From the NCBI GenBank assembly GCA_030411725.1, contig MU839832.1, positions 1,302,001 to 1,366,000 on the forward strand: 64,000 nt of DNA, read 5' to 3'. Positions 1-10,053 of this stretch are shown here, in pieces. How positions within the stretch are numbered: position 1 is the first letter of the stretch; every line of letters begins with the position of its first letter. The DNA comes from Echria macrotheca. Taxonomy: Eukaryota; Ascomycota; Sordariomycetes; Sordariales; Schizotheciaceae. Below the pieces are notes generated by a model. That model made no database searches. It was given only the letters and a program-made list of their open reading frames with translations, and had not been told where the DNA came from. The translations under genes were made by a program, and so were the position numbers.

Positions 1-404
1 ACTCGCGGAAGGCCCTGGTGGCGGGGATGTTTACACCTTTCCATCATCCTCAACGCCCTCATCGTCATCTAAGAAGTATTTTTCAGAAGCAGCCCTTGAG
101 ATTTGAGAATCTCAGATATATTCCTCGTTTCAACTAGGTACCTACCTTACCTTGGTACTTACCTCATCCTTAATACTTGAGAAACTAATATATGGGCACC
201 TACGATCGAATTCATAGGGCGGAATTGGTCAAGGAGCTCTAGAAGTGGTGTGCATTGTAGTTCAGCCCCGGTGCTCGGGTTGGAAGATTCCAGGACGCCA
301 GGATTCTTGTTGGGTCCAGAAAAGAGCACTGATATCTTTGGAACGGAAATTGCGAGTACACAAATGATTCCGGAGACTAGGTACCTATCCAGCAAAAGCA
401 ACAA
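1..404. other. left-edge intergenic sequence
   Basis: I see no supportable gene here. The first ~60-110 bases are open in more than one frame on the + strand and could be the 3' end of a gene lying outside the window, but no motif supports this. Bases 132-165 and 377-390 carry copies of a CCTA/TAGG-type palindromic motif (AGGTACCTA) that recurs in intergenic DNA across the window. Confidence 0.4.
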
Positions 405-476
405 AGCTTCATGGCGCAGCGGAAGCGCGCCGGGCTCATAACCCGGAGGTCACTCGATCGAAACGAGTTGAAGCTA
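405..476 (+). tRNA. initiator tRNA-Met (CAU)
   Basis: A 72-nt cloverleaf can be folded by eye. The 7-bp acceptor stem pairs 405-411 with 469-475 and A476 is the discriminator base. The anticodon stem CCGGG/CCCGG (430-434 with 442-446) encloses the loop CTCATAA with anticodon CAT at 437-439. The T-loop reads ATCGAAA, with A instead of T at the first loop position, and the anticodon stem ends in three G:C pairs next to the loop; both are marks of eukaryotic initiator tRNA rather than elongator tRNA-Met. There is no intron and CCA is not encoded, as expected in a nuclear eukaryotic gene. Confidence 0.95.
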
Positions 477-1339
477 GCCTTTGTATGGTTTTCTTTTTTT
501 TTTTCTTTCTGCTGAAAAATCCCGAACACGCCTTCTCTTTTTGGGTTCCTTCAACGTCACTGGCTCTCGCATCGGTACCAAGGCACGAGGTCCACTGTCG
601 TTTCGTCCCCTACATCCAAATCCGAATCACACCCAGCTAATCACAAGGTCCAAGAGTTCGACCTCGACTAAATCCGCCCGCTGCAATTATTACCTGTGCA
701 ATGGCCTCAAACTGCACGACACGAATAAGCTATCTCTTCCTCAACGGAGTCGTAGAATGGATAAAGTAGTCGGTAGAACCAGGTATCTGGGCTTGTATTG
801 TGAAAAACCTTGGGTTGCAAAAGACACCTTTGTAACCTGATCGGTGTAGCACTCAATCCCATGGCGATTCTGGACGAGCTGCAATGAGAATGAACTCCGA
901 AATCAAATTTCTTCAGTTTCCTTATTCTAGACAATCATGATTTTTTTGACAACTGTCTCGAAGTTTGGTATTGCTCACTAGCTAATAAGTAGGTAGTAGG
1001 TTGGGTGGTGGCTCCTTGTAACGACCTTTGGTTATCTCGCGAAAGGACCAACAAGAGACTCCTGACATCCTTTAGAAAAATGAGACCCAAAACGGACTTA
1101 AAGATGGCTACTAGTCTCACGAACAAGTATACACAAGCAAAGACTGATGTGGTTTTAAGCGTCAAAGAATGATATTAGTACATTGCCGATTGCTTGGCAG
1201 ACATGTATGTATATCGTGTACTGTATAGTAGAATACAACTATCCCCCTGACACCACCAGCTACTATTACAAATCCGACAACTCCCGCCTCAACGGGTCTA
1301 ATAACCCCACGTCATACTAATACAGAGTAGGTAGTCCAT
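477..1339. other. intergenic sequence after tRNA
   Basis: No gene is supported. A T-run at 488-502 lies just downstream of the tRNA and could serve as the RNA polymerase III terminator. The remaining open frames are short, overlap each other on both strands and show no recognisable motif. Confidence 0.5.
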
Positions 1340-1757
1340 CTAAGACTGGACGCCAGCGGGGGTCTCGCAGAGGATATCCTGGCCGAGCTGAGATGAAAGT
1401 CAGCACAAACGGCTCTTCAATTTTGATAAGAAACAAAAACTTACAATAGGCAGGACGCAGCAGCGAGCACGCTGGCCAATGGCGGAGCAGACGGCGCTGA
1501 AGTTATCGGCGCTGGTGGGGATGGTCGGGGCTAGGTAGTCACCAATTAGTTTTTTTTTTCATTCTCGCTTTTCCCACACGGAAAAAAGACATACGGTTGG
1601 CGCAGTCCAGGTCGGCAACACCGAGGACATCAGTCGCGCAGCACTGCGAGGTGCCGTACAGACCGCTGCAGGGCGTGTAGGGGACCTGGCGCTCGACGAC
1701 CTCGGCGGGGAGGGCGGCGCTGAGGGCAGCAAAGAGGGCGACGGCGAAGAACTGCAT
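1340..1757 (-). CDS. class II hydrophobin
   Basis: This encodes a 98-residue secreted amphipathic protein that would coat hyphae or spores at air-water interfaces. Exons (minus strand) are 1595-1757, 1445-1530 and 1340-1387; donors are GTATGT and GTAAGT, acceptors TAG and CAG, and the total of 297 nt keeps frame. Residues 1-17 form a signal peptide (MQFFAVALFAALSAALP). The mature part has the eight-cysteine class II pattern C-CC-C-C-CC-C: PC, QCC, DC, VC, RCC, LC. The stretch DCANPP..PTS..F between Cys4 and Cys5 and CCVLPILGQ.ILC at the end are class II signatures. The start is fixed because the signal peptide begins exactly there. A TATA-like element lies about 155 bases upstream. Family assignment is firm; the exact surface role is inferred. 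Confidence 0.95.
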
Positions 1758-4270
1758 GTTGAAAAGAGTTGGTGTTTTGTTTTGTTTTTGGTTCGAGTTG
1801 GGGTTGTAAAAAGTGTGTTGTGGGAAAATGTGTTGATAGCTTGATTGTTTGCTGTTTGCTGTCTGATGGTGATGTTTTGTGTGTTCTTCGAGGACGAAGA
1901 AACCGGTCCCTCTTATAGACATTTTCCATCATACGGGGAGCGTCACCTCCCATCCACCACGAGCACCACCATCGTCACCTCCATCTCGTGTAGTGGTGTG
2001 GCTTGAAACCCAGCCTCCGGTCTGAATTGGTCAATGGCGTCACACCGTTCCTGGCCGGGCTGGCCAAGCCGGTACGCATGTCGAGACAAGACGGGAAAAA
2101 TCAGGGAATCTTCAGCTGGCAAAGCTACCGATCGTCAACATAAGAGTAGCAATTATTGGGCAGGGGAAACAACCGGGGGCGACAGTGGACAGACACCAGA
2201 GAGTGAGAGAGGCCTCTGGTACGATGACGGCCGGCCCGCTACACTACTGGGTAACTGGGAATATAAAGTGGCGAACCCGGGTGTTCGGAATGCCATTGGC
2301 AGTTCTCGAGACGTCCAGACGTCGTACCGAGACCGTAGTGGGGCGACCGTTGAGAAACAGACGGAGATTTATGCAACCCCCGGACGTCATCTACCGGACG
2401 CTTCCCAGTTTCGGCCGATCGTCATTGGGTTGCACGCTACGTCGAGGCTGAGCCGCGTGGCAGACCCCTTCGCTTTCCCCTTTGAGGTTGTCTAGTAGGG
2501 AACAAGATGGACATACACGTACATGGCCGGAGGCAAGACGGCAGAATTGAAAATAGCATACCTTATCAAACAATACCATTCATTGTGTTGACTTCGTCAG
2601 TGGCCCTTTTTTGCATTTTCCCTCATAACAATTTCCCCAACCCTCAAAATTGCTCAATTCGCTTCCATGACCAAACAGAACAGCCGGTGGACAGCGGGAT
2701 AACCACGGACAACGGGCGGCGGCCATGACGCAGGCCATCTCGAGACACTGGACCGTCATAGGCCGGGTAATATCCCCCCAACAGGTTCGCCACTCAGGCA
2801 CCGAACCATGGTGGGCAGCAACACAGCAGGGGAACGTTTCTCCAAAATACCACCCCAGAGTTGCCCAGAAACCAGCAAACCCTGATCTGGCGGCTCTGAG
2901 TGTGGGAAGGGGGAAGGAAGCCAAACCCAGGAACAAAAAAACCAAGATTGGACCTGCATGCATCATGGCCCACACACATACTCTACATACTGGCACGACT
3001 GGCAACCCATCCCTGGCCACGACACACACGATCGGCACCGTTAGCTGCCCGCATGGGAAACCGATCCCCGTAACGGCCGTACCTGACCAACGGCTTTGTA
3101 GTGGCTGGTCATGCCGGGCGTAACGACGAGAATAGGTAGGTGCAAGACCCGAAGAAGGCGATCGATTGGGCGCAGGGCTTAGCGCTGCTCCGATTCGATC
3201 GCGGCGGCCGGCTTTTCTTTTTTTTGTCTCTTCCCCGCGCGCCACTCATCAGCTCTAACTAAGGGGAGACTGGCCAGAAAGGGGCGCGCTGGCCGGGGAG
3301 AGGGGAGGGGGGGCGAACGGACGGGTTAAGCGAATGGAACGTGGGTGACATAAGAGGCGCAAAACGGGGCTATAGTTGGTTCGTGTTAAGGGTAATTGTC
3401 TCTGGGGGGATGACAACATCGCGACATCAGACGTTTCTCATTCATTGAATGAGATGATGGCTTTTGCAAACTTGGAAAATATTTCGGAGGTATTGACGTT
3501 AAAGGAGCAGCCAGCGGTATGAGGATTAGTAAGTAAGGGGGCCGGGATACCTAGGTACCCAGATCGAAGGTGCACACATCCAGATGTCAACGTGAGTGGG
3601 TGGAAAGTCGGGCAGTATGAAATTGAATGTCAAGGGATTGGGTGTGTAATGCCCTCGAGGTAGTACCAACACAGGCAGGATGGGACTATGAGGTGTCTGC
3701 CGTGTACATTAGAACGGGGGGGCAGATACCCTCCGGAGTTCGCTTCTTTTCCCCAACGAGAATTCTGCATCCCCCTTCGCCTTGTACCCCTCGGCCTCTC
3801 AGGGCATTTCGTTTGCCGCTTTCCTTCTCCAACCAGTTCTCCTCGTCCCTTCTTCCTCCCGCGACCATTACTCCTCGGCTGGCTTCTTGCCCCGAGTCTC
3901 TTCGCACCAGATCAAGTGTTCTTGGTGTCGCCGCTGCTTGTTGCAACACAATTCTCGTCGTCCGGACGAACCCTGAAATTTTCATTGACAACGGCTGGGC
4001 CTCGTTCAAGATGACGACCTTCGGATCCTTAGCTGTATATTTGGGCTGTTTGAATCTGCTGTTGGACAATTGGTTCCTTGACTGTTTCTCTAGAATAACT
4101 GAAGACACACCTCAATACTTGATGGGCCGAGTTCTTTCTATTGTTCGAGTCGAGACCTAGTTAGTTGTCTTTTCTTTGCTTTTGTCACGCCGGCCATGAC
4201 GCATAGAGTAACTCATAGGTATTCTTGTCTTCTTTGTTTTGATCCATGTAATATCCTATTGACTCTCCGT
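1758..4270. other. 2.5-kb gene-poor stretch
   Basis: I could not support a gene. Frames at 2034-2495 (+), 2580-3245 (-) and 3627-4160 (+) are open but overlap frames on the other strand, lack domains and have no plausible splice partners. The part next to 1758 is the hydrophobin promoter. A G-rich run at about 3295-3313 could form a G-quadruplex. A C/T-rich stretch at 3740-3900 resembles a fungal promoter or leader but no convincing coding sequence follows it. A CCTAGGTACC palindrome sits near 3550. Confidence 0.45.
1911..1920 (-). promoter_or_regulatory. TATA-like element of hydrophobin gene
   Basis: On the minus strand this reads GTCTATAAGA, about 155 bases upstream of the hydrophobin ATG at 1757. 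Its position suits a TATA box with a leader of roughly 120 nt. This is motif matching only. Confidence 0.45.
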
Positions 4271-5465
4271 CTAGGCAGGTGGCGCGGTAAAAGTCACCCC
4301 TTTCAACTGCTTGAACGGACTATAGTCGACAGGCGGCCCGGGAGCAAACGGCGGTTCCCCACTGATACTATCTTCGTGTGACCTCGGGGCCGCGACGCGC
4401 AAAGTTCGAAGCGAGGCCTGGTGGGGAGCCAGACCCGAGACAAGGTCGAACAGTGACCAGCTCCAATAACAGCCCGGAGACGTGCCGACAAAGGCAAAAT
4501 GCTCGAGTTGGGCCGGGAGCAGCAAGAGCTGGGCAAGATTAACGCGCGCTGCCAGCAGGTAGCCCACCGAAAGCGAGGTTATGCAAGACGATCCGATCTG
4601 GGCTCAAAATGTTATCCAGAGAAGGGGAAGCCTGATTCCTATCCAGACATACCTGGGACGGCGCAACTGCCATAGGCGTCGAGTATCCACTGAGAACCCC
4701 AATGCCAATCTCCAGCGTCCGGAGCTTCTCCCCTTGGTCTTGAGCCAAAAAGTCTCTTATGTCCTCCAAAAACACCTGTTTCTCATCCCGTGCCCCGAGC
4801 GCCAGCTTCTCCAAGTTTGGCATGTTCCGCACCGCCGCGCGGATGGCATCCCACAGGGCCTCTCGGCAGTCTGGGCGGATATAGTCGCCATCGATACAAA
4901 GCTCCACTGTCCCGGTAGCCCAGCTTATGAGGTCCCCCACCACGTCCTCCGCGACTTTGTATCTCCGGGAGTCAACGCCTGAGTTATCGCCAGGGAGGCG
5001 CAGCCCGAGGACGCGGCAATAGGCGCGCAAGCCATCGTTCTTGCCGAGGGTGCGGTGGAGCGCTGCAGCCTGTGAGGGCCGTGAAATTAGGTCGATATCG
5101 AGGGTGCGGTAAAGAACGGGCGTTGAAAGGCGGTAGAATCGGTGGCAGACTCTAGAAAGGGCAGCGGCGTCGGTGGTGGCGCTGGGGTTGACGATCTCGA
5201 CGAGGAGCTCGTCGGGGAGTCGGAGGATTGACATGATGGAGTGTGCGATGTGGCGGTGCTTCATTCCTCTGGGGAAGTTTCGTTTGCTGTTCCATGGATA
5301 GGCACATAGGCGTTTGAGCTTTCTTGAAGCTGGGTGGGCTTCGCCGAGCTGCTGCCTAGAGTATAGGGGGAGGGGCAATCGCGGGGCAACAGGGGGCAGC
5401 TCGGTATCCATTACGGCCCAAGAATTTGGTCCGATGTATGGTTGTAAGAGAAGGGACTGACCCAT
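4271..5465 (-). CDS. F-box protein
   Basis: This is probably a substrate receptor of an SCF ubiquitin ligase. Exon 1 is 4653-5465 and exon 2 is 4271-4597; a 55-nt phase-0 intron (GTATGT...CCCAG) joins them, giving 379 residues from the first ATG. The F-box is visible from the sequence SILRLPDELLVEIVN, followed by LSRVCHRFYRLSTPVLYRTL, which matches the helix pattern that binds Skp1. The remainder contains leucine-rich stretches (NLEKLALGAR, KLRTLEIGIG, SLRTLRVA) like those of fungal F-box proteins with degenerate LRRs. The F-box begins near residue 78, unusually far in, so the true start may be a later ATG at 5264 or 5234, which would place the F-box at the N-terminus. The target is unknown. 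Confidence 0.8.
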
Positions 5466-5748
5466 GCCCCTTTATCAAACTTGGCGGGGATTGGGGGTTG
5501 ACGGCGGAAACATTGAAACCCAGTCAAGATCACAGTGACGATAGCACCACCATGCAAGAGCAACCAAATGTTGAATGCAGTGCCTCGACACGACTTCCCC
5601 GAAATGTCTACATCCACTAGCGTATTACTCGACGGATCCAGCGTCCGTTGCGTGTGTCGAGTCGGCCTCGTTTTACCATTCGTTCCAGTATTTCCCTCCC
5701 TGTCTCGTTAATCAACAGCCCTCTGCGTCCACGTGCACCGAAATGATA

Positions 5749-6943
5749 TCAGATATCATTGTACGCCAGAAACCTGGGCGCTTCCTCCCTACAGACCAGC
5801 CAGGTCCAAACAGCGCAAGGCGCATAGCTCGTCAGCGTCGAATACGAGCGCCCATAGTCAGCCCTCTCAAAGATGGTCCCCGTCGGATCCGACTTTTTCA
5901 TCCGCGACACGTTTTCCGGCGCCGCTACACCGAGGAAGTGATGGCGTTGCGGGCCCAGCGGGAGTGTTCTGTATCGCATCAGCAACAGACTCACTACACA
6001 GGAATGGCACTTACAGAGCATTACCAAAGATTCCGTGACACAGGTTCGGCTCCTTCTTCAGCAGCCCCTCGTTCCAGATGCACTCCCTCGCCTTCCGGAT
6101 GGCCTCGTCGATCCTCTCTTGGAGCGCAGGAAAGTGCGGCCGGAGCGACAGCAAGGAAACAACAAACCCGGGAGCGCCATGGCAGAACTGAACGAGGTGC
6201 TTGCCGGTGTTGCCGCTGCCCTCGTGGCTCGGCCAGTTGCCGTCGGCCAGCTGCATGTCGAGCAGTCGAACAAGGTGCGGCTCGACCTCGGCCGCCAGCG
6301 CCGGCGTGGTCAGCACGAGCTGGGTGACGATGCCGATGTCGCCGTGGACGGCGCCAATGTAGCGGCGGCCATGCCACTTCCACGCCGGGCCGTTGCGCAT
6401 GATAGTGTTCGAGATCTCGGTGATGGCCGGCTGGACGAGCGCGGCGCAGTCAGGCACCCAGTGGCGCACCAGGCGCAGCAGATACAGACTACCCGCGCGG
6501 CCGTAGAGGTTCTCGTCGGGGAACTCCTCGACGGCGAGGATTTGCGACACCGACGAGACGAACTCGGCGACGTGGTGGCGCTCCTGCGAGATGGCGGCAC
6601 GGACGGCCTCAAAGGCCAGCTTCTCGTCGCCGATGCCGCAGCCGTGCGAGCCCAGGCGCAGGTTGTGGCCGCGCGAGCCGGCGATGTAGGCGCGGGCCCA
6701 GTGCACGGCGGGCTGGCCGCTGATGACCAGCTCGGGGCGGAGGGTGGACACCTGGAGCAGCAGGTAGGCCATACCGGTGGGACCGCTCCAGAGGCCCTGG
6801 AGGACTTCGTGGGGGTAGCGACTGCGCGGGGGGTAGTTGGCCACAATGTCTTCGAGGGCGGCGCTCATGTAGGCGTCGGTGTCGCCGCTGTCCAGCAGGT
6901 TGGCGGCCGCGTCGGGCACCGCCATGAAGCGCGACGACTCCAT
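5749..6943 (-). CDS. LanC-like zinc protein (LANCL family)
   Basis: This is an eukaryotic relative of lanthionine synthetase cyclases. Exon 1 is 6015-6943, the intron is 5969-6014 (46 nt, GTAAGT...ACAG) and exon 2 is 5749-5968, giving 382 residues. The zinc-site signatures are present: FCHGAPG (Cys254) and LCHGIFGNA (Cys302, His303), corresponding to the Cys / Cys-His ligands known from LanC and LANCL1; GAVHGD near residue 198 is another conserved loop. The repeated GxxG-type motifs (YGRAGSLYL, WSGPTGMAYLL) fit the alpha/alpha toroid. Human LANCL proteins bind glutathione and add it to dehydroamino acids in damaged proteins; a similar role here is inference. No precursor peptide or lantibiotic-type cluster is nearby, so peptide cyclisation is not suggested. 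Length is slightly short of animal LANCLs (~400). Confidence 0.85.
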
Positions 6944-7544
6944 CTCTCTCTTCAGATCACGCCTTCCCAGAGCAGTGCGAGTAGTTCCAGCGTCGGGATT
7001 CGACGGGGGGATCGTCAGGCAAGACGCGCGCGCCGCGGGAAGAGGTCATATCCGGCTCGGTGCCTCAACCTGTCGTCATTGTCTGCGCATGTTTGGCCTG
7101 CGTTGTTGCCGACAAACGAAGTGCGGGGGGTGTGTGTGCCCCGCTTGTCCTGCCGGAATTTCCCGGTTACATAGCACGACACGTTCTGGGAACGGAAGCA
7201 GCGAGGACAACTACAGCGCAACATCGCCCCACAACATGGTGACACTCGAAAAACATACTACCAAAGGTCACGATCCAACTCGTATAGCGGCCGCCAAGAT
7301 GATTTCCAGGCCGGTGATAAGTTCGGCTGTGTGGCCAAGCGAGCGAGCATGCCAATGGGAACCCGGGAAACCGCTGGTTTTATTTATTAATCTATAAATC
7401 CCAACTCTGCTTTTTATAGCACTGCCTGGCTAGGCTGCCCGGTATAAAGTCTCTTAGCCCTCCCTCCCCGGTGTGTAAGCCAACTACGACTACCAGCATC
7501 GCCATCGGCCGTACATACTCGATACCTATCCTCGTCAATACACA
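6944..7544. promoter_or_regulatory. divergent promoter region with TATA box
   Basis: This region lies between the LanC-like gene (minus) and the small secreted protein gene (plus). The sequence GGTATAAAG at 7441-7449 lies 96-104 bases upstream of the ATG at 7545, a good distance for a TATA box of that gene. No other coding signal is seen. Confidence 0.5.
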
Positions 7545-7964
7545 ATGCGCCTCTATCTCCTCGCCCTCCTGCCCATAGCAGCCGCCGCGCAGCTATCCAA
7601 GCGCTGCTCGCCCGTCCGCGACCCCGACCTGCCGCGTGGCTACTACCCGCCTGCGCCCTGTTGGCAGTCCTTCAACACGGCCTGCCAGCCCTTTATCGCT
7701 TCCGGCACCCAGATGACACTCGACGCGTCCCAGAAGACGGCCATCGTGTATGGCGTCAACGACTACTGCGCTGCCGAGATTGCCGAGGAGCTCGCGAGAG
7801 AAAAGGACGGCCGCAAGAACTATGGCTGGATCCGGACGCACGGGAACCTCACCTTCATTCCTAGGAAGACGGGCGGCAGTGGCGGCGGGATCCTGGTCAT
7901 CTCGGATATGGAGGATGCGGCGGTCCAGAGATATTCCAAGTTGACATATCAGACTGGTGCATGA
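7545..7964 (+). CDS. small secreted protein, possibly Kex2-processed
   Basis: This is an intronless 139-residue protein of unknown function. Residues 1-15 (MRLYLLALLPIAAAA) form a signal peptide, followed by QLSKR, a dibasic Kex2-type site, so the mature protein may start at CSPV. Four cysteines remain in the mature region (KRC, APC, TAC, DYC), enough for two disulfide bonds. The end is glycine-rich (TGGSGGGILVISD). Small size, secretion and cysteines resemble fungal effectors or secreted stress proteins, but no family was recognised. The start is well set by the signal peptide and a TATA box about 100 bases upstream. Confidence 0.75.
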   Translation: MRLYLLALLPIAAAAQLSKRCSPVRDPDLPRGYYPPAPCWQSFNTACQPFIASGTQMTLDASQKTAIVYGVNDYCAAEIAEELAREKDGRKNYGWIRTHGNLTFIPRKTGGSGGGILVISDMEDAAVQRYSKLTYQTGA

Positions 7965-8900
7965 GCGTTGTCCTGTATGTATATGTCGGATAGACTTGGA
8001 AGGAATACTTGGTGCCTTTGTTTTTCCGTCCCCTCCGGTATCCCTGGATGCAGTTCCACATCACAACACACTCCGGTCTGGCGACAAGATGGCAATGGCG
8101 ATGGCCATGACATGGCTCCTTGTTTCAATTTCGAAATCAGCAACAATGGACCGCTTGATTTACCTTGCGTTCTGCTCTTAAGCCTCACCATGGCTGTTGC
8201 GCAGACGATCAAGTCGGGAAACTGTTGGGAGCCGATCTGGGGCAATTCTCTGTGAGGCCAGCGGCCCGCATGCCCGATACGGCGAAGTGCTGCAGGTCCA
8301 CGTAACTCTAATTGGGCTCTGCTTACCTAGGCTGGGAAGGCGTAAGGTGTAAGATAGGCAGGCTCTCGGGGCCTCCTCGCTGGGTGATCAAGGGAGATAG
8401 CAAGCAGTAGCAGGGCCGAGTACAATAGTGCTTGCTCATTGATCATTGACTGAATCTTGCAGGAGCAAGATTCACACTAATCGCCCACTCATTACAGAAG
8501 GAGCACCCTGGGCAGGATAAGACGAGCACCCTGACCTACCACCTGTACCTGATTTAGCCAGTCCTCAGGGCTCATCCTCTCTTCCACAAAACAAGCATGG
8601 TTACCTCGTCTTCAGCTCCCAGAGTCGGACCAAAACCTTCGCGTGTGGGCAACGTCGGCATATATCTTGGCGCCAATCGTACCTAATCGCGACGACAGCT
8701 TGGATCCCGCGCGCTTTTTAAAGCTGTGGAGTGCCCTCGAGGCTGCTAAGGGACCTTTCTCCTTTTCCCAACTTTGCCAACCTGGCATCTCTGCCAGCAC
8801 TGTACATCTGGCAAGGTCTGGGTGAGTACCTACTTGTCAAAACGCCATGATGACAACTAACATCCGGACAGCCACAGTTTAACTCCCCCACACGGGCCTC
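7965..8900. other. intergenic; 5' leader with intron
   Basis: There is no independent gene. A good intron is visible at 8822-8871 (GTGAGT donor, ACTAAC branch site, ACAG acceptor) 29 bases upstream of the ATG at 8901. Reading across it meets a stop at once, so it is most likely a 5'-UTR intron of the repeat / zinc-finger gene that follows. Confidence 0.5.
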
Positions 8901-8921
8901 ATGGACGGTTCCCAGTACCCC

Positions 8922-9509
8922 GAATACTGGTTGCAGGACGTGATGTTGGATGAGAGAGTTCCCACGGCGATCGAGACGACGGAAAACAAACATGGACCCC
9001 AATACACCGATGTGGCCACCACGACCCCAGCAGTTGCACCTTGCGAGGAACCGATCGATGATTGGAAGCCCAGCTTCCCAATCTCGGACAATGGTACCGG
9101 TTCCCAGTGGATCCCTGAGCCGTTCGACCCCGAATACTGGTTGCAGGACGTGGTGTTAGATGACAGGGGTCCCACGGCGATCGAGACGACGGAAAACAAA
9201 AATGGACCCCAACACATTGATGTGGCCACGACAATTATATCAGTTGCCCCCTGCGAGGAACCGATCGATAATTGGAAGCCCAGCTTCCCAATCGCAAATA
9301 GTGGTACCTATTCCCAGTGGACTCCTAGGTCGTTTGACACCGGATACTGGTTGCAGGATGTGGTGTTGGATGAGAGAGGTCCTACGGCGATCGAGACTAT
9401 GAAAAACAAACATGAACCCCAACACATTGATTTGGCCACCACGACCACAGCAGTTGCACCTTGCGAGGAACCGATTGATTATTGGAAGCCCAGCTTCCCA
9501 ATTTCGGAC
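8922..9509 (+). repeat. three tandem 210-bp coding repeats
   Basis: The motif (G)AATACTGGTTGCAGGA begins at 8922, 9132 and (as GGATACTGG) 9342, an exact 210-bp spacing, so each unit is 70 codons. The third copy ends near 9509. The copies are highly similar at nucleotide level, pointing to recent expansion or gene conversion. Substitutions keep the frame in all three. Confidence 0.9.
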
Positions 9510-9584
9510 TACCTCGCCGATAAGGTTGGGGCGGGGAGTTACCCGGGGGGGAGTTACCCCATACCGCGGAGCAGCACCAGCGAT

Positions 9585-9704
9585 GGTGATACTACAGCGC
9601 CCAGCACTATAGCCAGCTCCGCTCCATAGTGGTTTGGCGTCGCTGGTGATACTACAGCGCCCAGCACTGTAGCCAGCTCCGCTTCAGCGTGGTTTTTCGA
9701 GGAG
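9585..9704 (+). repeat. 60-bp direct repeat, two copies
   Basis: Copies start at 9585 and 9645 (GGTGATACTACAGCGCCCAG...). Each is 20 codons and they are in frame with each other. They differ mainly at the end: copy 1 reads CCATAG where copy 2 reads TCAGCG, which creates the TAG that interrupts the gene. After that point the copies diverge. Confidence 0.9.
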
Positions 9705-10053
9705 GTGGACGGGGTCCATACGTCCAGTTCGGTCTCAATGTCGCGTGGACCTAGCTCTCGAGGAGGGGAGAACAAGCAAGTACTCCATATCCTGAACAAT
9801 CAACAATGTGTTGCATGGGAATACTAATCCTTGGCGGAACAGGGTTAGACCTAATCGCATCCAACGACATGCTTGCCCACAATGCTCGCGAACGTTCTCC
9901 GTAAAGGCGTCTGTTGGGAGACACGTGGAGTCGGTCCACCGAAAGAAGCGCGCCACTTGTCCCAGATGCGGAAAGGTTCTTTCAGTCAGGCCTTCTAACA
10001 TGAAGATGCATCTAAAGATGTCCTGCAAGGGTAAAGTTGAGGAGTCTACCTAA

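Larger units (their letters stand above)
8901..10053 (+). pseudogene. tandem-repeat C2H2 zinc-finger gene with in-frame stop
   Basis: The first exon starts with three near-identical 70-residue repeats (EYWLQDV.LDER.PTAIE...CEEPID.WKPSFPI), residues ~8-203. The frame then meets TAG at 9627-9629 (codon 243), but stays open beyond it to 9775. A GC-AG intron (9776-9842; donor GCAAGT, branch TACTAAT at 9822-9828, acceptor ACAG) then joins in frame to an exon (9843-10053) with two C2H2-type fingers: CPQC...H...H and CPRC...H...C, the last ligand being Cys. Without the TAG the product would have 361 residues with repeats N-terminal and fingers C-terminal. Either the gene is dead, or it yields a 242-residue repeat protein, or an unrecognised splice removes the stop. 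The function of the repeats is unknown; the fingers suggest nucleic-acid binding. Confidence 0.6.

Noticed and set aside
1..120. Possible 3' end of a gene entering from the left edge
   Set aside because: More than one frame is open and there is no motif to choose between them.
2580..3245. Minus-strand open frame of 221 codons
   Set aside because: It overlaps equally long frames on the other strand, has no family pattern or signal peptide, and no splice partner.
3627..4160. + strand open frame of 177 codons after a C/T-rich tract
   Set aside because: No domain and irregular composition; an equally open frame exists on the minus strand (3686-4108). It may be leader or non-coding RNA, but that cannot be shown.
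5749..6943. LanC-like gene as part of a lanthipeptide cluster
   Set aside because: No precursor peptide, dehydratase or peptide exporter is nearby, and eukaryotic LanC-like proteins are not known to make lanthipeptides.
6035..7174. Long + strand open frame (379 codons) opposite the LanC-like gene
   Set aside because: It is antisense to a gene with a clear zinc-binding family signature; its composition (Ala, Val, Arg, Gly) is the mirror of GC-rich coding DNA and has no motif.
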